Shown here piece by piece: positions 16,463-23,588 of a DNA stretch of 45,153 nucleotides (position 1 is the stretch's first letter; every line of letters begins with the position of its first letter). A program made the translations under genes and the position numbers. Source of the DNA: Actinomycetes bacterium (GTDB lineage: Bacteria; Actinomycetota; Thermoleophilia; RBG-16-64-13); assembly GCA_021372435.1 (NCBI GenBank), contig JAJFUK010000156.1, forward strand, positions 1 through 45,153. The letters run 5' to 3'. Below the pieces are notes generated by a model. The model did no database searches. It saw nothing but the letters and a program-made list of their open reading frames with translations, and had not been told where the DNA came from.

Positions 16463-18380
16463 ATCAGCCCTCCCCACCCGCCGCGCCCCGCTCAGCCAAC
16501 TGTTCCAGCCCGACCTGGTCCCGGAGCCGGTGTCTCCGGAAGCGATCGGCGCCACGGTCCCCATCACCATCGACGGGATCGAGACCAAGGTGCCTTTGGG
16601 CTCGACGATCCTCCAAGCGGCCAAGAGTCTGGGCGTCCATATCCCCACGCTGTGCTATCACGCCGACCTCGAGGTGGCGGGCATCTGCCGCATGTGCGTA
16701 GTGGAGATCGAAGGGCAGCGGACCCTTCAGGCGGCGTGCGCCTACCCCATCACCACGCCTATCAAGGTCAACACCTACTCCAAGGCGGTCCGCATCGCGC
16801 GGCGCCATGTGCTCGACCTTCTGCTCTCGGAGCACTGCGGCGACTGCTACTCCTGCAGGCGCAACGGAAGCTGCGAGCTGCAGGCGCTGGCCGAGGAGTA
16901 CGGCATCGACTCCTTCCGCTTCGGCCATTGCGAGAGGCCCATGCCGGTGGACGATTCGAGCTTCTCGGTCGTGCGCGACATGAACAAATGCGTCCGCTGC
17001 CGCCGGTGCGTCCGGACCTGTATCGACGTGCAGGAGGTGGGCGTTCTGGAGGCCACGAAGCGCTCCAAAGACGTCTTCATCTCGACCTTCCTGCACAAGC
17101 CGCTCAACGACGTGGTCTGCATCAATTGCGGACAGTGCATCAACCGCTGCCCGACCGCGGCCCTCTACGCCAAGAACGCCTCCGACGAGGTGTGGAAGGC
17201 CCTCGACGACCCCGACAAACACGTGGTCATCCAGACCGCTCCCTCCCCCCGGGCGGCTATGGGCGAGATGTTCGGCCTTCCGCCCGGCACCACGGTCACC
17301 TACCAGATGAACACCGGTCTCAAGCGGATGGGCTTCAACCACGTGTTCGACACCAACTTCGCCGCCGACCTCACCATCATCGAAGAGGGTACCGAGCTCA
17401 TCCTCCGTCTCTACAAGGCCCTGGTCGCAGGCGACACCACGGTGGCGCTTCCCCAGTTCACCAGTTGCTCGCCGGGCTGGGTCAAGTACTGCGAACACTT
17501 CTATCCCGGGTACATCCCCAACCTTTCCAGCGCCAAGAGCCCCCAGCAGATGTTCGGGGCCCTGATCAAGACCTTCTATGCCCAGAAGCTCGGCGTGGAT
17601 CCGGCCAAGATCGTAAGTGTGGCCGTCATGCCCTGCACGGCTAAGAAGTTCGAGTGCGACCGGCCGGAGATGCGCTCCAGCGGCTACAAAGACGTCGATT
17701 TCGGAGTCACCACCCGCGAGCTGGGCCGCATGTTCCGCCAAGCCGGGCTGGACGTGCCGTCGCTACCCAAGTCGGACTTCGACGACCCGTTCGGCGGCGC
17801 CACCGGATCGGGACTGATCTTCGGGGTCACCGGCGGCGTCATGGAGTCGGCCCTCCGGACCGTGCTCGAGTTGGTGACCGGCAAGAAGCTGGAGTCCATC
17901 TACGAACACGGCGAGATCATGCCGGTCCGGGGTTTCGAAGGAGTCCGCTACGCCGAGATACCCATCCAGGAGGTCGGACCGGTGCCCGAGCTACTGGCCC
18001 ATCTCGTACCGGACTGGGATTGGCTGAGAGGCGTCACGCTGAAGGTGGCCATCGCTCATGGAACGGCCAACGCCCACAAGGTCATGGAAGACATCAAAGC
18101 CGGCGGGCACTTCAGCGGGTGCCATTTCATCGAGTTCATGGCCTGCCCCGGCGGCTGCCTGGGTGGCGGCGGCCAGCCCGTTCCCACCAGCGCAGAGATA
18201 CGAGCCGCCCGCGCCAACGCCATCTACGGCGAGGAGAGGACCCTGAGCGTGCGGAAATCGTTTGAGAACCCGGCCATAGTGCGGACCTACCAGGAGTTCC
18301 TCACCGATGGCCCGTGCGGACACAGGGCTCACGAGCTTCTGCACACCCACTACACGCCGCGCGGTAAACACATAGATTAG
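16452..18380 (+). CDS. hydA: [FeFe]-hydrogenase catalytic subunit HydA (copy 2)
   Basis: A second complete catalytic subunit of 642 residues. It differs from copy 1 by a Pro-rich N-terminal extension of about 35 residues. Then follow [2Fe-2S] (C68, C79, C82, C96), His-ligated 4Fe-4S (H128, C132, C135, C141), two 4Fe-4S clusters (C180-C190, C223-C233) and the H-cluster domain with FTSCSPGW, VMPCTAKK and MACPGGCLGGGGQP. All motifs are intact, so it should be active. The ATG at 16452 is preferred over the in-frame ATG at 16443 because GGAG at 16439-16442 is correctly spaced only for the former. Together with the fused NuoE-NuoF protein it forms a two-gene hydrogenase, the last unit of the operon before the inverted repeat. 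Confidence 0.95.
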   Translation: MPDKSALPTRRAPLSQLFQPDLVPEPVSPEAIGATVPITIDGIETKVPLGSTILQAAKSLGVHIPTLCYHADLEVAGICRMCVVEIEGQRTLQAACAYPITTPIKVNTYSKAVRIARRHVLDLLLSEHCGDCYSCRRNGSCELQALAEEYGIDSFRFGHCERPMPVDDSSFSVVRDMNKCVRCRRCVRTCIDVQEVGVLEATKRSKDVFISTFLHKPLNDVVCINCGQCINRCPTAALYAKNASDEVWKALDDPDKHVVIQTAPSPRAAMGEMFGLPPGTTVTYQMNTGLKRMGFNHVFDTNFAADLTIIEEGTELILRLYKALVAGDTTVALPQFTSCSPGWVKYCEHFYPGYIPNLSSAKSPQQMFGALIKTFYAQKLGVDPAKIVSVAVMPCTAKKFECDRPEMRSSGYKDVDFGVTTRELGRMFRQAGLDVPSLPKSDFDDPFGGATGSGLIFGVTGGVMESALRTVLELVTGKKLESIYEHGEIMPVRGFEGVRYAEIPIQEVGPVPELLAHLVPDWDWLRGVTLKVAIAHGTANAHKVMEDIKAGGHFSGCHFIEFMACPGGCLGGGGQPVPTSAEIRAARANAIYGEERTLSVRKSFENPAIVRTYQEFLTDGPCGHRAHELLHTHYTPRGKHID

Positions 18381-18390
18381 GGACCCAGAC

Positions 18391-18455
18391 GACCGGGGCA
18401 CCCTGTGACGATCTCGCGAGTACTTGAGCGTGAACCGGAACAGGGTGCCCCGGTC
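18391..18455. terminator. Perfect 16-bp inverted repeat, probable bidirectional terminator
   Basis: The arms GACCGGGGCACCCTGT (18391-18406) and its exact complement (18440-18455) are separated by 33 nt. It starts 10 nt after the hydA copy-2 stop and lies between convergent genes. There is no T-run, so it is not a textbook intrinsic terminator, but the very stable stem and the position suit transcription end or 3' mRNA protection. Confidence 0.6.
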
Positions 18456-18543
18456 GCCGCGCCGGTAGGTTGACCTCCCGGCAGGCCCGGCGCGCCGCGG
18501 GTTTCCGCCCGCTGCGCGCCGGCACAAATGCCCCGGCCGTCGT

Positions 18544-19050
18544 CTACGCCGTCACAAAATGCACGATCACCCCGATCGCCCAGACCGAGGCGGCAAGAGA
18601 CACCATCAGGAACTCGACCACCATCCCCAGCCCCGCGGCCTTCAACACCTCGAGACTGGATCTGCCCGCGGCCCGGGCGTCTCTCTGCCGGACATACTCG
18701 CTCACGAACAGACCTCCCGCGAAGCCTACGAAGAGGCCGGCCACCGGGATGACGAACATCCCCACTATGCCGGCCAACGCCCCTACGGTGAGAGACCCTC
18801 GCGGGATCTTCCGCCGCTTGAGCCTGCGCCCCGTCAACACCACGCTGAACGACCAGCCGGCGCAGGCCAGCGCCGCCCCGATGCCGGCGGCGGTCCATGA
18901 GGCAGTAGAGCCAAGAATCCAGCCCCAGGCGATCAGCGTCACCAGGGCGACCGGACTGCCCGGCAGTATCGGATAGATCGTGCCGAACGCGGCGACGGCC
19001 AGGAGGATGCCCGCCACGATGGTAGCGACGATGTCGGTGGTCACGCCCAT
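18544..19050 (-). CDS. DUF456 family membrane protein
   Basis: A 168-residue integral membrane protein with about four hydrophobic segments. The first (IVATIVAGILLAVAAFG) is followed by the family's TIYPILPGSP loop. The basic stretch RRLKRRKIPRGS separates two glycine-rich segments, where GALAGIVGMFVIPVAG and GLFVGFAGGLFVSEY are characteristic of DUF456. The function of the family is not known. It is transcribed away from the selenium operon and converges on the hydrogenase operon across the inverted repeat. A GGAG lies close upstream of the ATG. Confidence 0.8.
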   Translation of the reverse strand: MGVTTDIVATIVAGILLAVAAFGTIYPILPGSPVALVTLIAWGWILGSTASWTAAGIGAALACAGWSFSVVLTGRRLKRRKIPRGSLTVGALAGIVGMFVIPVAGLFVGFAGGLFVSEYVRQRDARAAGRSSLEVLKAAGLGMVVEFLMVSLAASVWAIGVIVHFVTA

Positions 19051-19173
19051 ATTCTCCGTTGCTGCGACCGGCCTGCGCTACCCGGTCGCAGAGAAGCATA
19101 ACAAGCCGGCCGGTTGGACCGCACGAACCCCCCGCCGGCCGTCCATGATGAAGACGACTGCCGTGTCGGCGGC

Positions 19174-19575
19174 CTAGAGGTTGATCACCTTCCCGGCGCG
19201 AAGCAGGGTCTCGGAGATGGCGTACATGTTGGAGATCTCTCCCACTGCCGCTTGTTCCTTCAGATCGAAATGGCTGAGGCATGTCCCGCACAGGAGTATC
19301 TGCACTCCCTGGCCGGCCAGGGTTTGAATGTCGTCCAGCGCAGGCGACTCCCAGGCGGCCAACTTCACGCCGCTGTTGAAAAAGACGAGAGTATCCGGCT
19401 TAGGAACGACTTCCGTCAGAGTGTGCAGGTAGTTCCGCAGAAGCACCTGCCCTAGGTCGTCGTCTCCCCGTCCCATCGTGTCAGCCGAGACGCCGATTAC
19501 GATCGGGCCGGCAACTACTGTTGAATCAGGTCCCGGTCCCTCCTGAGTTCCCACGGCCGCGTTCTGTCCAAGCAT
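19174..19575 (-). CDS. yedF: YedF-like DsrE-fold selenium-metabolism protein (no TusA domain)
   Basis: A 133-residue DsrE-fold protein matching the C-terminal half of YedF: MGRGDDDLGQVLLRNYLHTL, FFNSGVKL, LLCGTCLSHFDLKEQAAVGEISNMY and a terminal AGKVINL. Full-length YedF has an N-terminal TusA-like domain, which is absent here. YedF proteins are linked phylogenetically to selenium utilisation and may carry reactive selenium on the CGTC Cys pair. It is the last gene of a - strand operon with DUF3343 and a cysteine desulfurase-like enzyme. AAGGAGAGG precedes the ATG. Confidence 0.82.
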   Translation of the reverse strand: MLGQNAAVGTQEGPGPDSTVVAGPIVIGVSADTMGRGDDDLGQVLLRNYLHTLTEVVPKPDTLVFFNSGVKLAAWESPALDDIQTLAGQGVQILLCGTCLSHFDLKEQAAVGEISNMYAISETLLRAGKVINL

Positions 19576-19678
19576 CTGCCTCTCCTTTCCACGATGGCCC
19601 TTATTGGTGACTCTTTGCCCGGGGATCCCTGTCGGTGGTCTCCGCTACCGGCGCGGCGCAAAGGACGTCTTGCCGGGA

Positions 19679-19939
19679 TCAGATACCGGCCCTTCCACTG
19701 TCCGCAGGGATGTCGACGGTGCCCGCTACCTGCACACCGGCCTTTTGCAGCACGTCTCCGGCTTCCTCGCGGGTCTCAAAACCAACCTGCAAACAGACGC
19801 CACACTGGGAACTGGCAGCCCGAGGTGCAGGAATCAGCGCGCAAGGGATTCCCGCCCGCAGAAGCGCGCTCTCGCCCTTGATCGCGTGCGAAGCGGAGAG
19901 CACCAGGTAGAGTCTGTGCCTGTAAGTAGTCGCGCTCAT
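19679..19939 (-). CDS. DUF3343 family putative Se/S carrier protein
   Basis: An 86-residue protein of the DUF3343 type: RLYLVLSASHAIKGESALLRAGIPCALIPAPR, then the conserved SSQCGVCLQV with a CxxC pair, ending in a short helix and strand. The family co-occurs with selD, yedF and cysteine desulfurase-like genes, and a role as a selenium or sulfur carrier has been proposed. The ATG at 19939 is chosen over an in-frame TTG at 19975 because GGAG lies 9 nt upstream of it. The length is normal for the family. Confidence 0.78.
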   Translation of the reverse strand: MSATTYRHRLYLVLSASHAIKGESALLRAGIPCALIPAPRAASSQCGVCLQVGFETREEAGDVLQKAGVQVAGTVDIPADSGRAGI

Positions 19940-20017
19940 CCCCCGATACTCCGGCACAGAGTCACGAGGCCTCAATCCAGCGGCGGGTCACGGGGCACCT
20001 CGCCTTGTCTCCCCACG

Positions 20018-21232
20018 TCATGTGCGACACGCCCCGTTGTCCGCGTCGCGCGCCAGTTCCTGCACCGCGCGCAGGGTGTGATCGACCTCGGACGCGCTGT
20101 TGAACGCGCCCAACGAAAGCCGCACAGCACCGGTGGGGAAGGTGCCCAGGGTCTGGTGCGTGGCGGGACTGCAGTGCAGACCCACCCGTGCCGCGATACC
20201 GAACTCGTTGTCCAGACGAAGGCCGATCTCACCCGGATCAAGCCCCGCTATCGTAAACGAGACCACCGGCAGCTGTTTGGAGGCGTCCCCTGTCCCCTTG
20301 ACCCCGACTCCGCGAATCTCGCTCAGACCTTCGAGAAGACGGGCGGTGAGGCGGTGTTCCCGGCTCCGTATTTCCTCCACCCCTTGTTCACGCAGCCAGC
20401 GCACTCCCGCCTCTAGTCCGGCCAGGCCGACGGCGTTCATGGTACCGCTCTCGAACTTATCGGGGAGGAACTCCGGCTGCAGCTCCGCGTCTGAGTCGCT
20501 GCCCGTTCCGCCACGGGTAAGCGGCTCGAAGCCGGCCAAATCGACCCGCCTGCCGATGAGAAGACCTCCGGTACCGGTAGGACCATAGAGGGCCTTATGA
20601 CCGGTGAAGGCCAGGAGATCAGCGCCCGAGCTTTCAAAGTCCATGGGCAGAGCCCCTGCCGACTGGGCGGCGTCCACGAGAAGCAGGAGGCCGTGCGCGC
20701 GTGCGATCTCCGCCACTTCCTTCACCGGCATGAGGGTGCCCACGACGTTTGAGGCGTGAGTCATGACGATCATGATGGTCTCCGGACGGAGCGCCCGCTC
20801 CACGGCGGCAGGGTCAAGTACTCCCTGCGCTGAACAGTCCACCACCGTGAGGCCGGTGCCGGCGGCCTCCAGGGCCCGCAGGGGTCTCATGACCGAGTTG
20901 TGCTCCATGCCGGTCGTTACCACGTGCCGGCCGGGACGGACAAGGCCACGCAGGGCCAGGTTGAGCGCGTAGGTAGCGTTGGCACAGAAGATAACGCGCA
21001 ACGGGTCTGCGACTCCCAGCAGCTCCGCCACTGCCTCCCGCGCTCGGTAGACGACGCGCGCCGCCTCAATCGAAAGGCGATGGCCGGAGCGGCCGGGGTT
21101 GGCGCCCACCTCCTCCAGGAAGCGGGCCATGGCTGCGGGTACCTCCGGCGGCTTCGGCCGGCTGGTGGCGGCGTTGTCCAAGTAGATGACCCGGGGCGCC
21201 CTTTTGTGGAAATGGATCATAGGGGAAGGCAT
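20018..21232 (-). CDS. Class V aminotransferase, cysteine desulfurase / selenocysteine lyase-like
   Basis: PLP enzyme of about 404 residues. It has VIYLDNAATSRPKP at the N-terminus, GMEHNSV, a DAAQSAGALPMD Asp/His region, PLP lysine in AFTGHKALYGPTG, and a C-terminal active-site Cys region RVGLHCSPATHQTLGT. Relatives remove S from Cys or Se from Sec. The SelD/DUF3343/YedF-associated branch is thought to feed selenium metabolism, which fits the neighbours here. The start is not certain: ATG 21232 is used, but a TTG at 21244 lies just after GGAGGA. A long upstream in-frame extension to 21397 overlaps the micro-ORF and lacks family similarity. Confidence 0.85.
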   Translation of the reverse strand: MPSPMIHFHKRAPRVIYLDNAATSRPKPPEVPAAMARFLEEVGANPGRSGHRLSIEAARVVYRAREAVAELLGVADPLRVIFCANATYALNLALRGLVRPGRHVVTTGMEHNSVMRPLRALEAAGTGLTVVDCSAQGVLDPAAVERALRPETIMIVMTHASNVVGTLMPVKEVAEIARAHGLLLLVDAAQSAGALPMDFESSGADLLAFTGHKALYGPTGTGGLLIGRRVDLAGFEPLTRGGTGSDSDAELQPEFLPDKFESGTMNAVGLAGLEAGVRWLREQGVEEIRSREHRLTARLLEGLSEIRGVGVKGTGDASKQLPVVSFTIAGLDPGEIGLRLDNEFGIAARVGLHCSPATHQTLGTFPTGAVRLSLGAFNSASEVDHTLRAVQELARDADNGACRT

Positions 21233-21312
21233 TTCGGGCTTCAAGTGTCCTCCAGCGCGTTCGCCCGCCGGCTGCCAAGCGCCTGCGCAGCCGACCGCCC
21301 GGCGAAGAGGGG

Positions 21313-21435
21313 CTACTTGATCACCGGGAGAGCGGCGCCGCCCGCGCCGACGGCATGTCTGCTGCAACAACGGAACGGTTCTGTGCAACCCGTGCACTCA
21401 CCACTGTCACTTCAGGTCCCCAGCCGCATGATCAC
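21313..21435 (-). CDS. Candidate 40-residue Cys-rich micro-selenoprotein (in-frame TGA at codon 8)
   Basis: The GTG at 21435 follows a perfect AGGAGGTGA Shine-Dalgarno 6 nt upstream, the best in the window. Translation gives seven residues (start, I, M, R, L, G, T), then TGA (21412-21414), then 32 more codons to TAG. The post-TGA part reads SDSGECTGCTEPFRCC, then a Gly/Ala-rich stretch, ending in ALPVIK. It thus has one possible Sec and four Cys, including CTGC and CC. A hairpin with its loop 20-24 nt after TGA is placed as in bacterial SECIS elements. It is the first frame of an operon for selenium metabolism. If TGA is read as stop, the product is a seven-residue leader. I do not recognise the peptide; decoding as Sec is inference. 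Confidence 0.45.
21377..21402 (-). promoter_or_regulatory. SECIS-like hairpin downstream of the in-frame TGA
   Basis: On the - strand, GTGCA (nt +15 to +19 after TGA) pairs with TGCAC (+25 to +29) around the loop CGGGT. An outer GGT/ACC pairing (+10-12 with +33-35) extends the stem. Bacterial SECIS elements place a small GU-containing apical loop about 16-37 nt after UGA, and E. coli fdhF has its loop at nearly the same distance. No bulged U is evident, which is a difference from fdhF. Confidence 0.4.
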
Positions 21436-21441
21436 GCCGCC

Positions 21442-21450
21442 TCACCTCCT
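21442..21450 (-). promoter_or_regulatory. Perfect Shine-Dalgarno (AGGAGGTGA) for the micro-ORF
   Basis: The nine bases AGGAGGTGA on the - strand match the full anti-Shine-Dalgarno complement. They end 6 nt before the GTG at 21435, which decides that start. No larger reading frame begins here. Confidence 0.7.
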
Positions 21451-21731
21451 CTCGCGCCAACGCCGGCCCGGAGACCAGGATATACGATGGAGCCGACGCG
21501 AGGCGAGAGGCCGTGTCAGGCTTAGTGAGAAGAGAGCCCCTACGGCGCCTCGCGGAAGAGCGGGCGAGCCGCCGCGCGTAGCGTCAGCCTGTTCCTCCGA
21601 ACCCATGCGCCCGCCCATCCTCTCTCGCCGATAGGGATGCGCCTGGCGGGCCGGTGTGTGCCCCACCGGCAAGGGCCTTCAAATCGTCAAACGGCCGTCT
21701 TTCTGTGCCGGCACAGCCGGTCGCGGACGTC

Positions 21732-22730
21732 CTACGCTACCCGCGGGCTTCTCATCCGACGGCGGCGAAGGAGTGCCCACATGACCAGGCAAACGATGAC
21801 CACGCCCGGTGCATAGCACAGGAACCACAAGCTCGAGGTGAACCAGGAATCAGGCATGATATGGATCGTGACCATGGGCAGCAGCCACACGATGGGAAAG
21901 CAGCCTGCCCCGACCAGCAGGGCGGCGCTTGTCTTCGCCACCGGGTCCCTCCGGATGGCCGCGACGACAACCGTAGCGGCAACGGCCAGCAGAGGCACGT
22001 AGATGAACGCTCCCCCCAAAGCATCCGACCACCAGGGGATAGAAGCCCACGCCGCGGGTATGACGGCGGGCACCAGACCAAGAATCGCCGAACCTGCGAC
22101 GGCCACACACGCAGCCGGTATTGCCCCGGGTCTTCTCGACATGCTTCCGTCTCCTACCACGAGAGCGCAGATGGGGAGTAGCACAGCCGCCGGCAACCAA
22201 AGCACGAATACGTCCACCGCGACATGGGAGATGCTGCCCGGCCAGATCGCTGCGTAACCGACAAGCTCAGCGAGCACGGACACGATCATGAGCACGAGAA
22301 GCAGGAGCGAGCCGGAGACTGCAAGACGACGGCGGCCCCGCACGGCGCCGATGACTACCGCCACTGCCCCGGCGACACCAAGGACCGCCCATGCCACCCG
22401 TCCGGGCGGGATGGGGCCGGGATATACCGGCCGGAACTCGGGCTGGACCACAGAGACCGCGAAAGCCGCCATCAGACAGAGCATCGCCACACCCAGCGGG
22501 AAGACCAGACGTTCCCGCGCCGGACGCCATGGCGCTCCGGCTACGTCGAGCCACAGGTTCTTGCCGCGGGCCCGGATTCCTCCCAGGACCAGGCCGCCTG
22601 CTTCACGGAGAACCGACAGGCGGCCTTCCTCGGACAAGTCGCGGGCCAGGTCGATGATCGTGCGCCCGTCGCGCTCCCGGATCTCCGCGGGGAACGCACG
22701 GAGACACAAACGCAGGATCGGATCCCTCAC
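21732..22730 (-). CDS. PadR-linked polytopic membrane protein, function unknown
   Basis: A 332-residue protein. The first 60 residues are cytoplasmic (RLCLRAFPAEIRERDGRTIIDLARDL) and resemble the permease-prefix segment found in PadR-associated membrane proteins. About eight hydrophobic segments follow, beginning with LVFPLGVAMLCLMAAFAV and ending before the basic tail RRRRMRSPRVA. No transporter motif or catalytic residue pattern is recognisable. The ATG overlaps the PadR stop by 4 nt, so the pair is co-translated and PadR probably controls it. It could be the membrane half of an antimicrobial-peptide or drug response pair, but this rests on context only. Confidence 0.7.
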   Translation of the reverse strand: MRDPILRLCLRAFPAEIRERDGRTIIDLARDLSEEGRLSVLREAGGLVLGGIRARGKNLWLDVAGAPWRPARERLVFPLGVAMLCLMAAFAVSVVQPEFRPVYPGPIPPGRVAWAVLGVAGAVAVVIGAVRGRRRLAVSGSLLLLVLMIVSVLAELVGYAAIWPGSISHVAVDVFVLWLPAAVLLPICALVVGDGSMSRRPGAIPAACVAVAGSAILGLVPAVIPAAWASIPWWSDALGGAFIYVPLLAVAATVVVAAIRRDPVAKTSAALLVGAGCFPIVWLLPMVTIHIMPDSWFTSSLWFLCYAPGVVIVCLVMWALLRRRRMRSPRVA

Positions 22731-23071
22731 GACACGGCCTCCACAGTCTCCGACGGTCGGGCTGCTGAGGACCGCTCCTGTACGACCTGCGCGGCAGCGG
22801 CAAGGCGGGCGGCCTCCTCCTCAAGCAGGCACCGCCCTGCCGAAGTCAGACGGTAATATCGTCTGCAGCGACCGTTGACGATCTGCTCGTGGTCCTCCTC
22901 GACGAGCCCCTCCCTCTGAAGGCGATCGAGAGCCCCGTAGAGGGTGCCGGCCGTCAGGCGGACGCGTCCTTGAGAGAGCTCTCTCGCCTCCCGGATGATC
23001 CCCCAACCGTGACGCGGTCCCTTCATCAGGGACGCAAGAATGTAATAGGTCGGTTCGCGCATAGATCTCAT
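22727..23071 (-). CDS. PadR family transcriptional regulator
   Basis: A 114-residue PadR regulator with a winged helix: EPTYYILASLMKGPRHGWGII, then the recognition part LTAGTLYGALDRLQREGLVEE, then RRYYRLTSAGRCLLEEE and a short C-terminal helix. PadR proteins usually repress their own operon until a ligand binds. The ATG at 23071 is favoured because a consensus promoter places the transcript start at or next to it, implying a leaderless mRNA; ATG 23062 is an alternative. Upstream in-frame codons (to 23107) overlap the -35 and -10 boxes and are rejected. Confidence 0.9.
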   Translation of the reverse strand: MRSMREPTYYILASLMKGPRHGWGIIREARELSQGRVRLTAGTLYGALDRLQREGLVEEDHEQIVNGRCRRYYRLTSAGRCLLEEEAARLAAAAQVVQERSSAARPSETVEAVS

Positions 23072-23077
23072 GTGCGC

Positions 23078-23107
23078 TATATAACACATGACGATATATA
23101 ATGTCAA
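23078..23107 (-). promoter_or_regulatory. Consensus promoter of the padR operon with overlapping palindrome
   Basis: On the - strand, TTGACA (23107-23102), 18 nt, then TATATA (23083-23078). The PadR ATG begins 7 nt after the -10 box, so the transcript should be leaderless. The spacer contains a second TATATA-like run, making an imperfect TATATA-N11-TATATA symmetry over the promoter, a likely PadR operator. Confidence 0.7.
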
Positions 23108-23588
23108 GTCTGAGCCGCGTGCGGGGTTCGAGGACCGCCGCCACAGACCTCCTTGACTACCGGGCCAGCTGGCGGAGCCGCTCGTGGACGACCCGGCACC
23201 AAGCAGCGGGGGCGGTCAGCGGAAGGCCGCGGTGCTACAACGGGCGGCACGACCGAGCCGAGGCGGCAACAAGGCGGCCTGTCGGGCGCTGAAGATGGCG
23301 ATGCCCTCACCCCGCAGGCCCGCGCGAGGTGGAGGATCTCGATGGGGTCAAACTCTCCTCGTTCCTTGAGCATCCCAGGAGCCTCAGCTGCCACTCCGAT
23401 GCCAATGTGTTTTGACCCACAACCGAACGCGTGTTAGTCTATCGTCAATCTCGAACAAGGCGAACGAACTCTGTGAACGGGAGATTCCCGGGTGACTACT
23501 TGGAGGCTTGGAAACGCTGCATTGCCAATGGAGTCCCAGCTCTCCGAAGCAAATGGACACGCGTCTTAAGCAAAGGAACGGGTTAGAC
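23108..23588. other. Intergenic stretch between the padR promoter and the E1 alpha gene
   Basis: No convincing intact gene. A - strand stretch at about 23290-23410 reads as a plausible protein fragment (KERGEFDPIEILHLARACG) but has no start, ribosome site or recognisable family, and may be decayed coding sequence. The right part holds the putative promoter at 23412-23440. GC content drops from about 23400 onward. Confidence 0.5.
23412..23440 (+). promoter_or_regulatory. Putative promoter of the E1 alpha/beta operon
   Basis: TTGACC (23412-23417), a 17-nt spacer, then TAGTCT (23435-23440), upstream of the dehydrogenase genes. Two -10 positions differ from consensus. No TetR-type YCTAAC/GTTAGG palindrome is nearby, so this operon may be controlled separately from the transporter operon. 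Confidence 0.45.

Noticed and set aside
21236-21397. N-terminal extension of the cysteine desulfurase-like gene
   Set aside because: No similarity to the family, Arg-rich frame typical of shadow reading, and it overlaps the micro-ORF in another frame.
23290-23410. - strand fragment KERGEFDPIEILHLARACG
   Set aside because: Plausible coding character but no start, no ribosome site and no family I recognise; listed only within the intergenic note.
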